Origin: Odontocerum albicorne
Lineage: Eukaryota; Arthropoda; Insecta; Trichoptera; Odontoceridae
DNA length: 64,000 nucleotides
Assembly (NCBI GenBank): GCA_949825065.1
Contig: OX463845.1
Location: 22,541,159 to 22,605,158, forward strand
Direction of reading: 5' to 3'
Below the pieces are notes generated by a model. It did not search any database and had not been told where the DNA came from. It saw nothing but the letters and a program-made list of their open reading frames with translations. The number at the start of each line of letters is the position of its first letter. The first letter of the stretch is position 1. The translations under genes and the position numbers were made by a program. Shown in pieces: positions 22,737 through 38,009 of this stretch.

Positions 22737-22865
22737 TGAATAAATAAACCTGACAATTTCATTTTATTTGTAGCAAGTTTAACTCTAAACTCAAAGAAAG
22801 TTCACCATAAATTTAATAAAAAAACATATGTACTGTACCTACGTACTCAGAATATTATGTAATAT

Positions 22866-23260
22866 AACTCTTTGGTCAAAAGTAATTCGAAATATTGCTC
22901 TATAATATGGGAGCCAGCAGGGATTACGTTTTTACTTATGCTAGAAAGAGTTCAAAAAAGATGTCTTCGTTGTTTCTACATGATAAAGTATGGATATTAT
23001 CAAGTGTCTTCTTTCTGGGGATGCGATATCATTCGAGAGTGGAATATCTCTTCGATTGGGTGTCCATTTTTTGTTTGCTTTGGGGTAATTTAGTTAACCC
23101 ATTCGTCCTGAACAGTCATGGTTTGTATGTTCCAGATAATTATCTGAAACAACACACACACACATGTGTAGATTGTTCTATCAACCTATAAATCGAACCA
23201 GCCTGCTTTTGGAAATATATTTGTTTAATTGTGTGTCATCATATAAATGTTTTTAATGTG
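22866..23260 (+). pseudogene. LINE RT C-terminal fragment, frameshifted
   Basis: Frame 1 reads KSNSKYCSIIWEPAGITFLL followed by MLERVQKRCLRCFYMIKYGYY, matching RSKLEYxSxVWxPxxxxxxxxIExVQxRFLRxL. After a frameshift, LVNPFVLNSHGLYVPDNYLK corresponds to the LINSPxLLSxxxxxVPxxxxR tail of insect LINEs. The neighbouring residues are degenerate. It is a different LINE family from B. Confidence 0.7.
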
Positions 23261-23636
23261 TCGTTCAATTCCTTCTGGACCAAAACTTGTAAATTTAGTA
23301 CAATACTTTAGATAACTTCGTTTTTTTATGTTGTTTGTAAGATGCTATATTTTGTTGTAATGTTTTAGTATAACATATATATATTTATCAAATAAGTTTA
23401 AAAAAATAGAATTGCTTTGAACGCGTTTTAAGTTTGTATTTTTTATACTTGTTATATTTGTTTATTGTACAAATTAGGTAAACCTGTAATGTACAACGGA
23501 TTTTAAAATAAAATAAATAAATTTAATATAAAGTTTAAATGTATTTTTGGCTGAGCTTAAGGCGACTATGATAAGATTTGGGTACCCCATATTTCTTAAA
23601 GCGCCTACTTAATAAATTTAGCTGAATAGCTTAAAG

Positions 23637-23944
23637 CAGTGTTTTCCAAACTGGGAGGCGCGGACTAATGCAATAGGAGGCGTGGAAAGTTTAACAAAAA
23701 TAAAAATTTCATAACATAACATATACAATATAAATAAAAAAATATAAACATATATAGTAATTATATAAAATATATACATTATTATTCTTTCAATAACCTT
23801 TTTATTTTTTGTATTAATAAATTTTTTTACCATTTAAAAATGTGTCAGTATTATTTTATAAAATTAAGGGGGAGGGTGGTGGGAGGCGCCACGATAAGAT
23901 TGTTTTTAAAGGAGGCGTAATAACATAAAGTTTGGAAACCACTG
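23637..23944. mobile_element. Non-autonomous hAT element (MITE), 308 bp, with 8-bp target duplication
   Basis: The left end begins CAGTGTTTTCCAAACTGGGA and the right end, reverse-complemented, begins CAGTGGTTTCCAAACTTT, so the termini share CAGTGnTTTCCAAACT. It is flanked by GCTTAAAG (23629-23636) and GATTAAAG (23945-23952), 7 of 8 identical, as expected for the 8-bp duplication of hAT elements. Subterminal GGAGGCGC/GGAGGCGT motifs occur near both ends. No transposase is encoded, and the inside is AT-rich. Confidence 0.85.
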
Positions 23945-23952
23945 GATTAAAG

Positions 23953-24440
23953 GGAAACACGGTGCAGTGTCCTTTGCTCTCCCGATGGTGTGGCGTGAGT
24001 CAAATACCATTACACTGTTTTTTGTCTCGTTAGTATTTTTGATTATTTAAGTAGAACAAAATATACTTACACAACCAGTGCCCTGATAAGTCACCGACCC
24101 TGGAACCTGTTCCCAGTCGCAAACATTTTACTCTGCCTTGGTCTAGAATGAAAACTGAGGGCATGAAAATTTTGAAAGCCAAATCAGTTCCGAGGCGTTC
24201 TATGATTATTGTAATATTTTATTTTAAGGTCGTTAGGGCGATTAACCCAGCAGCTCCGAGGCCTCGGAGAAACCCTTGAAACTGCTCATCCTGGAGACTC
24301 ATCCGCCTCTTATAGACTACCTGTAAATATAGAGGTCGTGCGATTATTGCTTCGCTATCCCGCGGGGAAAATCTTCGAGGTTCATCTTATGCAGATCTTC
24401 ATACTTTAAGTCACTTCTACAAACATACCCTTAATCAGTT
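23953..24440. other. Unexplained spacer, moderately GC-rich in part
   Basis: The stretch 24060-24400 is less AT-rich than its surroundings but I recognise no coding or repeat signature. Confidence 0.4.
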
Positions 24441-24444
24441 TTCC

Positions 24445-25085
24445 TTTTAGGATAGGTAGAGAGGAGAGAGTGCTAGATTTTTGAAAGGCCACCAATATCT
24501 TTTACCTCTTCTACATCCATAAACGTTCTCATATAGCTCCTACGATTTCCGTGACTTTTGATATTTCGTTCTTTCAATATACCAATTTACTTAATCGAAC
24601 TATTGTATACAATATTTCCCTTGATCTTCTCATACCACGCCTTCGTCTTACATTTGTAATGTTTATTTGTTTTGTTAGTTTTTCTTTATCCATTTGTTCT
24701 ACATGTATGATACTCGTATAAATCATCTCAGAGATTTAATTCATTTTCGTTTAATTATTATGATTTAATATCATAAATATATATTTAAGTATATTTTTAC
24801 TCACACATTCCAATACACATTTTTATTTGCGTTCCACTCGGCGTGACTATGGAACGAACTTCCGTGAGTTATCAGATGTGTACCATCTTTAACAACCTTC
24901 AAAAGAAAATAAAAAAATACATTCCATCATTATAAATACCGTTATATTCTATTTTTCTTGCTTATTTCTTAACAATTGCAAAAAAAATTCCTACGGTCCT
25001 ACCACATCAAGACGGTTTTCATTTGGTACATCAAAGTTGGTACTAAAATACTGTTGTTGGCTGTCATTTTGGCAGATTTGGCGAA
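24445..25085 (-). pseudogene. LINE family B remnant, antisense, in two pieces
   Basis: 24480-24715 lines up with 9300-9500 of family B: CTCTTCTACATCCATA-like, TCCTACGATTTC.GTGACTTTT-like and TTTGTTTTGTTAGTT strings in order. 24990-25085 lines up with 9665-9750 (AAAGTTGGTACTAAAATACTG). The 270 bp between them are AT-rich, partly foreign and possibly inserted. No frame is open. Confidence 0.55.
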
Positions 25086-25144
25086 AAATGTATAAATAAT
25101 TCAATTAAATGTTGTATTTGATATTAACGCGGAAAATTTTCCAC

Positions 25145-25315
25145 ACGCTTCCTGATTTTTCCTGTACTCCGCGTGTTGACGATGTCTCGGTGATGCCTTA
25201 ATCACCATATTTTAGTCCTCATAAGTGTTCTACTGTACTAGAAGATGGTGATTGTGCCATCACCGAAACGTTGTCCAGTAATCATCAACACGCGGAGTAC
25301 TGAATAAATCAATAA
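25145..25315. repeat. Inverted repeat with a degenerate hammerhead-like fold
   Basis: Arms 25164-25179 and 25285-25300 are perfect 16-bp inverted repeats. Inside, the plus strand shows TACTG (25231-25235) pairing with CAGTA (25276-25280). It also shows TAGAAGA (25239-25245) in place of CTGAAGA. Stem II is GGTGAT/ATCACC (25247-25252/25259-25264). Then comes GAAAC (25265-25269), with AC/GT around a 3-nt loop, ending in GTC at 25273-25275. This matches hammerhead layout with a tiny stem III, as in Penelope-like elements, but C3 and U4 are changed and three extra bases separate stem I from the core. The opposite arm carries a similar, more decayed copy on the minus strand. Confidence 0.5.
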
Positions 25316-25539
25316 GCACGTATTAAATTAAATACTTCGACATAGATTTTTTTAAATCAATATCCCACTAAAAATTTCGACAATTCATGGATTTAAGATA
25401 GTAAATTAAAAATTTTGATTTTCTTTTATTTCTTCTCAGCAATTTTTCGCTTAAATGAAAACGATTTTTACAGTTGTCCCCATAAATTGTTTGTAAGTCT
25501 ATTTCTTACTATTAAAGGAGTATACGCTCTTCTTCATCT

Positions 25540-25830
25540 GCATTGCATGATCAACACTGACCGTCGTGGTCCTCCACTATGTCTGGGACTTGGTGCATCA
25601 CCTGTCTCCATCCTTCCTGGGCCTTGACCATTTTGAATGCAGCGTTTAAAGAGTCCTGTTAACTCGTTTAAAGAGTCCTGTTAATTCAACTGTTAGCATG
25701 CCTTCTTCTTGCTCTTTTCCTTTTAGTTGTATCCGTGCTCACCAGTTTCTTAAGACTTTCGTTTTCCTTTCTGACAATATTCCCAAAGTATGGTACGGTC
25801 TTCATTCTGCATGAGTAAAAATTGCAATAC
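25540..25830 (-). pseudogene. LINE RT C-terminal tail, antisense
   Basis: The minus strand reads MKTVPYFGNIVRKENESLKKL then VSTDTTKRKRARRRH, matching the FGHIVRxENxSLEKxVxxGKxEGKRxRGR tail of a common insect LINE. MVKAQEGWRQVMHQVPDIVEDHD follows. The same last block is found at 59.3 kb. A 22-bp direct duplication (CGTTTAAAGAGTCCTGTTAA) lies at 25640-25685. Confidence 0.7.
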
Positions 25831-25834
25831 ATAA

Positions 25835-26260
25835 TTGTGTGTTGGTTGACGTATGGGAGAGAAAATAGGACTTGGCAGAAGAAAGATTAAAGTAAGATTA
25901 ATGCTTTGCAGATGCATGCACTAAAAACATTTGTCGAATGTCAATGTATGAAAAAAAGCTGAATAACGGCATTAAAAATGAATGTATGGATTTTTTAGGC
26001 GAGATGAAGACGCAGCTTTAAGGTTGTTTGGACATGTGGAGAGAATTAGTGACTAACCGAGTATACAAGTCAGAAGTGCAAGGTGTGCGTGGAAGAGGTA
26101 TATCGAGGAAAACATGGCTGGATCAAATGGAATAGATTTTGAAAGAAGGTAAAGAAGAATAGAAGATTGTGCATGACGAGTTGTAAAAATGTAGAGGAGG
26201 CGAAAATTACGGGTTTGTATAAAAAAAATGTTTACCCTGCAAGGGATACACCGTGATGAT
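25835..26260 (+). pseudogene. LINE family B C-terminal fragment
   Basis: The plus strand, in shifting frames, gives FGHVERISD, NRVYKSEVQGVRGRGISRK then TWLDQME*ILKEGK, and a 3' end with TACCCTGCAAGGGATACACCGTGATGAT. This is the family B tail (SVYPARDGV-type end). It lies directly beside an antisense LINE tail of another family, so the two 5' ends face each other. Confidence 0.7.
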
Positions 26261-26508
26261 ATGTATGTATATATGTGTTGAACGTCTTTCGATAATCGCC
26301 AATTCTTGAATGATAAAGTCGTTGGTACTCCTATACATAGAACTACTAAAGGTCTATACATATAATCTTCCTTGACATTGAAGGATAAGTTAATCAAGTC
26401 AATAATGACATAATAATAAGTCACGACTTTGAATTAGTGCATTGTTTGAAATACTCACTTCACCACAAAAATAATGTATTGTATTTACGATGACACATAA
26501 CCACTTAC

Positions 26509-26802
26509 TTAAACGCATGTAGTCAGACTTGGATGTTTTCCACAACAGCTTATTGAGTGGACGCATGGACTCTCAGGAAAAACTTTTTGGATATGTTCGA
26601 GATATTGAGATACTTTTTCTTTTGTGAACCGCAAATCGAACCTCTTTCTAAATTCTCTATAAAGTGAACGTAAGGACAAACTATTACCGGTATGCAGATT
26701 AAGGATTCTTTTCTGATTTACAGATGTCGCTCGAAGAGTTTGAATGAATGTTTGGAAGGGCGAAGAACAAGAGAATAGACTCCAATAAAATAGACAGATC
26801 AA
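26509..26802 (-). CDS. Unrecognised 97-codon ORF
   Basis: The minus-strand ORF has a less AT-biased composition than its surroundings (RILNLHTGNSLSLRSLYREF, then LRFTKEKVSQYLEHIQKVFP). I do not recognise a domain. It has no obvious promoter or polyadenylation context that I can identify. It could be an exon, a transposon piece or chance. Confidence 0.2.
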   Translation of the reverse strand: MICLFYWSLFSCSSPFQTFIQTLRATSVNQKRILNLHTGNSLSLRSLYREFRKRFDLRFTKEKVSQYLEHIQKVFPESPCVHSISCCGKHPSLTTCV

Positions 26803-27219
26803 ATTATGGAAATAATAGGCCCTTCCCTTAATGTTGCCTTTAACTTACGTCATAACCGTGGAGACAGATTGTTCAATCAATTCATCAGCAAGAAAAATCG
26901 ACGACGCAGTCATAAGTAACACGATGTTTTTTTTTTAATTTTGTAGTATTTTTCATAATTTTATTAAAATTTATTTTTAAATGAATTGGTCTCATTTTTA
27001 AATTCCTAGGCGAAATTAGTAACGTAAATTATCCTAAGTGTCCAGAGTGTCTCCAGGTGATTAGTGAGATTCTCTGAAATTCCCGCTGCGACACGTGATA
27101 CTTCCTTCCACTCCTCCATTCCTCTTCCAGCAAACAGCATTTGGAACCGTCCCAACAGGCATAATGCCCCTACTCCGTAATACCAACACTGCGCAGCGTG
27201 TTCTCAACCTCTGAGTCAG
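26803..27219. other. Unexplained spacer
   Basis: 27040-27215 is GC-richer than average and leads into the tandem duplication that follows. No coding signal was recognised. Confidence 0.4.
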
Positions 27220-27525
27220 GAGCTCGATTTACACTTGTGTTATGAGTTTGTGTGAAGAAATATTTTTGAAGCTATTTAACTTGTCTAGAGAGCCGCATTG
27301 TAATTAGCATTTGGGAAGTTTTTAGGTGTGTCAAAGTGAGTGTTTTAACAAATTGGAACTCTAAAAATTCGATGTACACTTCTTACAAGAGCTCGATTTA
27401 CACTTCTGTAACGAGTTTGTGTCAGGAAATATTTTTGGAGATATTAAACTCGTCTGTAGAGCACTCATTGTAATTAGCATTTGGAAAGTTTTTAGGAATG
27501 TCAAAGTGAATGTTTTCACGAAATG
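27220..27525. repeat. Tandem duplication, 169-bp unit
   Basis: GAGCTCGATTTACACTT starts at 27220 and again at 27389. Both units continue with GAGTTTGTGT.AGAAATATTTTTG, an ATTGTAATTAGCATTTGG block and AAGTTTTTAGG.(A/T)GTCAAAGTGA. The second unit is shorter and stops before the (TA)n array. Confidence 0.8.
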
Positions 27526-27545
27526 CTGATCTAATTCAAAAAATT

Positions 27546-31077
<3,532 letters not shown>

Positions 31078-31082
31078 GATGA

Positions 31083-31795
<713 letters not shown>

Positions 31796-32094
31796 CGATA
31801 GTAAATGATCCCAAAATACATAATATTAAGTCAATATACGGCAACATTTTACAATATATTATTTTTGATCAAATATTTTTTTAACCTAAATTTCAATCAA
31901 TTTTGAATCTTAAATGATTTACTTTAAACCACTATTTGAATTAAATACTTAACAAACAATTAGAGATAGTAATAAACAATAGCAAAATAGCTATCAGACC
32001 AATAGTTTCATGTGGCTATAAAATATATTTTCTAACTCAAAGAGATCATCTGGAGTATTTGAACGAGGGATACTTAAAAACCCCCTAATGAAGC

Positions 32095-32365
32095 ATGAAC
32101 CACCATTTACAACTACAAGTTTCAGAGGCCACGTTGGATTGGGAACTTGGAAAGAATGAACCAGACAAGAGCACCTAAGTTGATGATTAAATGGGCATAT
32201 TAGCTATGAAGAGCAAGAGGGAAAAATATGGAGAGATGGAGTTGAGAATGACTGCAGGACACTCGGAAACAAAAGACGGCCGGCATTTGAGAGATACCAA
32301 TGAAGAACTGTTTTCAATCAGGCCAAAACACATGTTGGGTTGCACCTACGTGGATCATCACAATA
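32095..32365 (+). pseudogene. LINE C-terminal tail fragment
   Basis: The frames give RGHVGL, YEEQEGKIWRDGVENDCRTLG and NQAKTHVGL, matching the FxGHVxR...WxDxVExDLRxLGxxxWRxxAxDRxxW...QAKTHxGL ending of insect LINEs. Frames shift repeatedly. The RT core is absent. Confidence 0.55.
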
Positions 32366-33220
32366 AACTTTGGCATATATCAAGTTTTCTTTTAAAAAAT
32401 ATATGTGTATTGGACTGAAGTAAGTAATGCTATAATTTCAATTACTTTATTTAAAGTACTCGTCAAAATAATTGTCAGTTGGGAAAGACTTTAAAAATGA
32501 TTATTGTCAAAGTATAAAGATAAATTGTTAAATAATTATTAGATTGCACATTTTTTCAAGTGATGGCTCAACATTGTAATCCAAACTGTGACCAAACCAA
32601 AGGCATGCAGGCCAGATGAAATGTGGTGTAGAACAGAACCGTACAAAGACATAAAAGGGATGCATTTGATCAACACTAGAATGTAGAAGACTGATGATGA
32701 AAGAGTGTCTAATCTTAGAAGGTATATTGTATTCAAATTTTTCCTTCCCATAATAGGACTCGGCCCACTGAGAAATATTACAATAATATTTTGTGTATTC
32801 AAAAACTTACAAAATACATTATTTTTTAATATTTCCTTAATGTTGATAAATAATAAAATTAAAGCCAACTGGGCTTCGAGTTATGATGTTCTCAATTGTA
32901 TCGCATTGACCTTAACTGCCAATTCCGTAAGTAATTGTCGTGTATATAAAACAGTAATTTATTGATTAATGGGTTCTTCATATTCCCTGTAAGCAGTTTG
33001 TATATGTACACATAAAAATACAAAGCTATCCCAACACTTAAAAAGTCATAGCCAAGTCTAGCCTTAAGAAAAAGTGTAGGGTAAATAACAAAATATTAAC
33101 CTTGTTTTGGCCCTAAACCAAAATCAACGGGTTTTTTGACTTACCACGCTATTTTTCTCTACTAGACCCATTGGATTTATAATAAATTCTATATCATTAT
33201 TCTAGATATCGTAATAATCC
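32366..33220. other. AT-rich spacer, nothing recognised
   Basis: Short ORFs only. No repeat ends were seen. Confidence 0.5.
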
Positions 33221-33224
33221 AGAT

Positions 33225-33335
33225 ATATCGTAACCTAGTTTTAGTAAGATACCTCTCATTCAAACCGGAGCTTACGGATTCGATTCTCATTGATGAGCAT
33301 TTTTTTTAAAAGGGTTCCATATATTTGTTGGTTCT
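33225..33335 (+). repeat. SINE family A head
   Basis: TAACCTAGTTTTAGTAAGATACC (box A-like) and GGATTCGATTCTC (box B) lie about 35 nt apart, followed by ATTGATGAGCA and a T run. It is the only head with both boxes on the plus strand in the 30-40 kb part. Confidence 0.5.
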
Positions 33336-34384
33336 AAGTTGGTGACTTGTTATCAATGATTGTTGTCCCGGTTATCGATATACGTTCAGATATTATTTCA
33401 TCTAACTTTATTTAGTGACTTTTATGAGCTGCCTTTTTAATTTAAAAATTAATTCATTGTTGAGTTTCTATTATTTTACGAAACAGCAATTAATTTGTTT
33501 GTTTTTATTCTGATAGAGAAGTTTGGGAATCTAGTGAAATAAATCGGAAGTAGCTCTGTTTGGTGTACTGGCCTGCAGCATGTTGCAGCACTTTGAGAAC
33601 TGCATCGTGGCACATGCGCTCGACAAAACGAAATTGCGGCCCAAATTAACATACCATGACGGAAGAAGAAAACCTTTTTTCCCTTACCGATAATCACAAT
33701 AGATAAAAAGACTACATTTTAAGAACTGAATTATTCCTTCGAGGACAAATTATTATCAAGATTCTAAATATAATTTTTAAGTATGTAAGACATTTCTAAA
33801 TACTCGTAAAAAATATTAATTCGTAAAATAAAGAAAAAAAATGAAGGAATAACGTAACAGATTTTTTAAAAAAGCAATCAACCTACGCTAGTATAATTTG
33901 AGCCAACAAATCTACATCAAAAATGCAATTATAAGTCGATATAATAAATAAAATTAAAAAAAAACAACAAATTTAAGCTTCATTTGATTATACCTCAACA
34001 ATTTAACAATCGATCAATAAGTAGAAAAGTTCTTCGAAGAAAGAAGAAACATTCATTCGATACGGCAAGGATATGGCATTTAGTAAATCGAATTTATTGC
34101 GTAAAGGACAACCGAAAAACATATAATCTACAATATAATCTCAGCATCCAAATCAGACTCGCAGCCGGAATCCTCCGCAATACCGATTCACTAAGCAGTG
34201 GCCCACCATCATGTCAGTTAATAATAATAAAAAAGTAACCAATGGTTTTTAGCCTCTCGTTATTTATTCACCCGATAAGTCCAAACCACATACAGTGCTT
34301 TTCTTCATCCCACCACCAATATCAGACATTTATTTACATTTTTTTTAGCTAACATACTCGTATATCAAAAATGGTACAAAAATA
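33336..34384. other. AT-rich spacer with a small GC-richer part
   Basis: 33550-33660 and 34080-34215 are less AT-rich but carry no recognisable domain in the six frames I examined. Confidence 0.4.
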
Positions 34385-34520
34385 TTACAGCGAACCCTTC
34401 CTTTAATAGATCTTGAATCGAGTCTTTAGCTTCCATGATAAAGCCATTCCACCCACAAAGATTTTGCGCCTTTTGTCTCCAGTCTCTCTAAATCCCCAAT
34501 ATATGTTCGTTTAACAATAA
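34385..34520 (-). pseudogene. LINE C-terminal tail scrap, antisense
   Basis: The minus strand reads RDWRQKAQNLCGWNGFIMEAK then DSIQDLLKE, which fits the RDWRxxAxDRxxWRxFIxxAKxH end of insect LINEs. Only about 35 residues remain. Confidence 0.5.
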
Positions 34521-34534
34521 ACTATCTAGCAGTC

Positions 34535-34640
34535 TTTACCTCGGTTGATCAAGTGGTCTGGCTCCTAAAAGCTTAGACTCCCACACGATTTTGATCACTC
34601 TTGGATCGTCTGCTATGTGAACATCAGGCTCTTATGAATC
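34535..34640 (+). repeat. Possible tRNA-like sequence
   Basis: GGTTGATCAAGTGGTCTGGCT resembles a box A region, and TGGATCGTCTG about 60 nt later could be a damaged box B. No cloverleaf can be drawn. It is offered only as a possible SINE head. Confidence 0.2.
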
Positions 34641-35940
34641 TAGTGGATCCAAGATTATAGAAACAGGGAACGGCTCTCTCTATCACTATTGGTCTCCAAG
34701 TATCTGCTAAAACTACTGATGACATGCTTATCATCCCCCATGTTTTAATTTAAGGGATATAAAATAATGAAATAAACATCTTTCAAAAATGCTCATTTCA
34801 AATCATTCACCTCAGAATTAACCGAACGGAAAGGATTAAAATTTAAAATTAAGTTCTCTTTTAAATTGTTAAAGACGTATTAGCTTGAAATTCCTCGAGC
34901 CTTGTGCTCTATCTCGAGAGATGTCTTTAGGTTAGGCCTTCAATTTAAGTCTTACTTTTTCTCACCTTGTCAAAGTTTGTAAATTTATGTTAATCATGGG
35001 CATTTCGTATGATAATAAAGGCATTAAACTTAAAACGGAGGTAATTATGTAAAAATGACCTAACCCACAATTAACTATTCTGAAATACTCGTAAACGGGG
35101 AATATTAGCTGTTTTCTGTAAGCTTGTATTGAGAATTTTTCAAGCTGTGCTTTAACCAAAATATACTTATTTATATGGCCTGATATTTTCACATGTACTG
35201 GATAAATTTAGTTTTTTTTATATATTTCAAATAAACAAACACAAATTGGTTTCGTGGGCTGGGTCTTTTTTGCAAATATGCGTCCAAATGTGACGTCACT
35301 ACAAAACGGTGCTTCTCAACATGGAGGACATAATATTTTCTGAGGACTAACTTTTGATAAATACCATATGAAGACCGTTCGAATAGTTTAAGTAAAGTAA
35401 CAACCAAGTGCTTGACAACATACTATAAGTTCATTAGTAAATGTTTAAATGAAGGTAGTCTGGAACATAACGGGAAGTGAACTGTGTCACCAGAATATTT
35501 TTAGGAAACAAGGTCAGCATTAGAACACCAAGGTTTTAGTACCTGGTTAATTAAATTTCCTTAAGATTGATGATTTATCATCAATTTTGTTGTTAAGATG
35601 TTGATGGAATAAACATAAGAGTAACTAAGTGAAATATAATAATGTCATATTTTAAGGTTTTCTCATGCAACATATTTAAATCGCCTTGTCGAGGCTTCTC
35701 GTGCTAGCAGGCTTGCGTATGTTGAGATGTTTTCCATTATTGCTGGTCCCAAAGAGAACAGATTATTACTGTATAAAAACCGCAACAGGGTTGTTTTAAT
35801 TATTTACCACTTTTAATCGTGTAGCAGCCTTTAGTTGTCTTTTGACTGTGAAACGGTGGAATATATAAATTATCTATTTTATAACTTAACAGGGTAATAG
35901 AAACACAACTAGCAGAAATGATCAAATAATTTTAAATAGT
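34641..35940. other. AT-rich spacer, nothing recognised
   Basis: No supported feature in 1.3 kb. Short ORFs have no recognisable domain. Confidence 0.5.
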
Positions 35941-35944
35941 TAAT

Positions 35945-36030
35945 ATGTTAAATTATATAAAACTGGATTTGTTATCTGTCATTTGTAGTGACCCCAGTAA
36001 ACTTAGCTTTGCCTGTATCTTACTGGGAGA
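35945..36030 (+). repeat. Dispersed repeat 'D', copy 3
   Basis: CATTTGTAGTGACCCCAGTA then AACTTAGCTTTGCCTGTATC matches the reverse complement of 3605-3655. It overlaps only the part of repeat D distal to copy 2. Confidence 0.5.
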
Positions 36031-37006
36031 ATTTTCATTCATTGTTGATGGTTATTTACTGACGACAACAAAAATTTTCAGTAACTTGACACTTTGTGAG
36101 CCTATCTTAGCGTACAGTATCAGTTTAAAGAAATTAAAAGCCTTTCTTCCAATTTTGTACATAAACCCTTAATATACATTTTCATTCAACTTTTTTTATA
36201 ATATAATAGGTTTTACTTTAAATTATAAAAGGTTCATTGCACATTCAACAAATTATATAACCTTGGCCACACAAAAGATTTTGTGATTAAATCACCTTTA
36301 ATTCGATAGTAGGATAATATAAACAGACGACATGAAAATGTCTTAATTGCCAATATCTATCGGCGAGGACGATAAAAGTTAAAGGTTTGGAAACAGTGTA
36401 GCTTAAGGATACTCGTACTATGCTAACTAAATTGATAGTAGAAGATTATTTGGATGACATCTGTTAGCCTCTTACAGAAGGATTAACCACAAATCACAGC
36501 GTCTTCATCTGTTATCACCTTACATTGGACGAGGAAGCTTTCTCACGTTTTTTTAAAATGCCTTTAAAATACCGCCTTCAGATTAAGTTCTCTCTGGTTT
36601 ATCATTTGTTCGTAATACCTTTCGGCAGTAATAAATCCGTAATCAAAAGTGTCATATTAGCTATTAATTAGTTTTATTACATCTAATGACGACCTAGTTT
36701 GTAAAGCGCTTGTCTTATACCCCATGTGTTTCTGATTCAATTACTTAATAACTATACATATAGTCAGGTTCAGTTCGTCGACATGGTTATGATAACCTTT
36801 CTATGTATTTTCTACGTTCAAACGCGAAGGCGCGATTCACGGGGCCAAATAAAATGTTGTCTCCCGGCTACACTCTTCAAGATATCCTCATCACAAATGC
36901 AAGTTACGACATACTGCAAGTTACGTACCGTCATACTTAACGTACATATTTCTACACCCATATATTTTTAAAATATATATATTAGATACTTAGATTGTAC
37001 TATGCG
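36031..37006. other. AT-rich spacer, nothing recognised
   Basis: No coding or repeat evidence. A short GC-richer part at 36820-36890 is unexplained. Confidence 0.5.
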
Positions 37007-37167
37007 TATCCAGAAAGTAAGTGTACTGAGGCTCTCACGACCGGATGGATTTTATTTTCGACATGTTGGCTACACTTCCGTGTAGCCTGACCCTTCCCCT
37101 CCGCAACGAGACCGGTTTGAGGTCAGTACGTTGAGAAGTGTCGACACGACAACACGTTTCATGAAAA

Positions 37168-37437
37168 ATGTCAATCCAATCTCCCGCCAAGTGCGAAATA
37201 CGCGGCGTCATCCGTTATCTCGTTTGGAAGGGAAAACCTCCGGTTGAGGTTTATAATGAGGTGAAAACTGCATATGGTGATAAAGCCATGAATCGTACGA
37301 GTGTGTACAAGTGGTGTCGCGAGTTTAAAAACGGTCGTACGTCTGTGCATGATGATCAGAGGAGCGGAAGACCTTCAATTGTGACTGACGAAATTGACGA
37401 AATTGTTTTGGGACTGTCAAGGCATAATTTAAATTGA
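37168..37437 (+). pseudogene. Mariner transposase N-terminal DNA-binding part
   Basis: 89 codons from ATG. A first helix-turn-helix region (CEIRGVIRYLVWKGKPPVEV, residues 9-28) leads to TSVYKWCREFKNGRTSVHDD (46-65) and SGRPS, the linker typical of mariner proteins. The frame ends in TGA at 37435, right at the deletion junction. The domain that should carry the first catalytic Asp is absent. Confidence 0.85.
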
Positions 37438-37441
37438 ATAT

Positions 37442-37855
37442 ATGCCTCAAGGGGAGACCATCACCTCTGCAAGATACTGTGAGACCCTAAAAAAATTGCG
37501 GAGGGCGATTCAGAACAAGAGGAGATGCATGCTGACAAAGGGAGTCTGCCTGCTGCACGACAATGCCAGACCACACACGGCCAACGCCACGAAGGAACTG
37601 CTCGTCTCGTTTAAATTGGATGTCCTGAACCATCCCGCGTATTCCCCTGACCTAGCACCTTCAGATTACTATCTCTTTACCTCCCTGAAGCTGCACATGG
37701 GTGGAAAAAGGTTTTCAACCGACGAGGAGGTAAAGGAGGAGGTGGAGAAGTGGACGGAGGGGTTGGCGGGAAACTACTTCGAGGAAGGCATCAAAAAATT
37801 GATACCCCGCTTCACCCCCTGCATTGAGAGGAATGGCGACTATGTCGAAAAATAG
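37442..37855 (+). pseudogene. Mariner transposase C-terminal catalytic part
   Basis: 137 codons. MPQGETITSARYCETLKKLR is the mariner middle region. LLHDNARPHTA holds the second catalytic Asp. HPAYSPDLAPSDYYLF holds the third (D34D-type spacing). The C-terminus IERNGDYVEK ends normally at TAG. It is out of frame with the N-terminal piece across the deletion at about 37420-37445. Confidence 0.9.
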
Positions 37856-38009
37856 CTTACATATGTACTACGGTAACCACGTAATTTTTTTGTTTAAATA
37901 AAAAAAATTGTAACCTACAAAAATTCAGTACACTTACTTTCTGGATATGCCTCGTATTACACTTTAGTTGTACATTGTTCAGTCTGATGGATGTGGTTAT
38001 TAATCTCTT

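Larger units (their letters stand above)
37009..37945 (+). mobile_element. Mariner element with perfect ends, internally deleted (937 bp)
   Basis: The terminal inverted repeats are identical over 21 bp (37009-37029 and 37925-37945; TCCAGAAAGTAAGTGTACTG...). They are flanked by TA on both sides (37007-37008, 37946-37947), the standard mariner target duplication. Full-length mariners are near 1.3 kb, so roughly a quarter is missing. The two coding pieces are listed separately. With intact ends it could in principle still be moved by a transposase supplied elsewhere. Confidence 0.95.
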
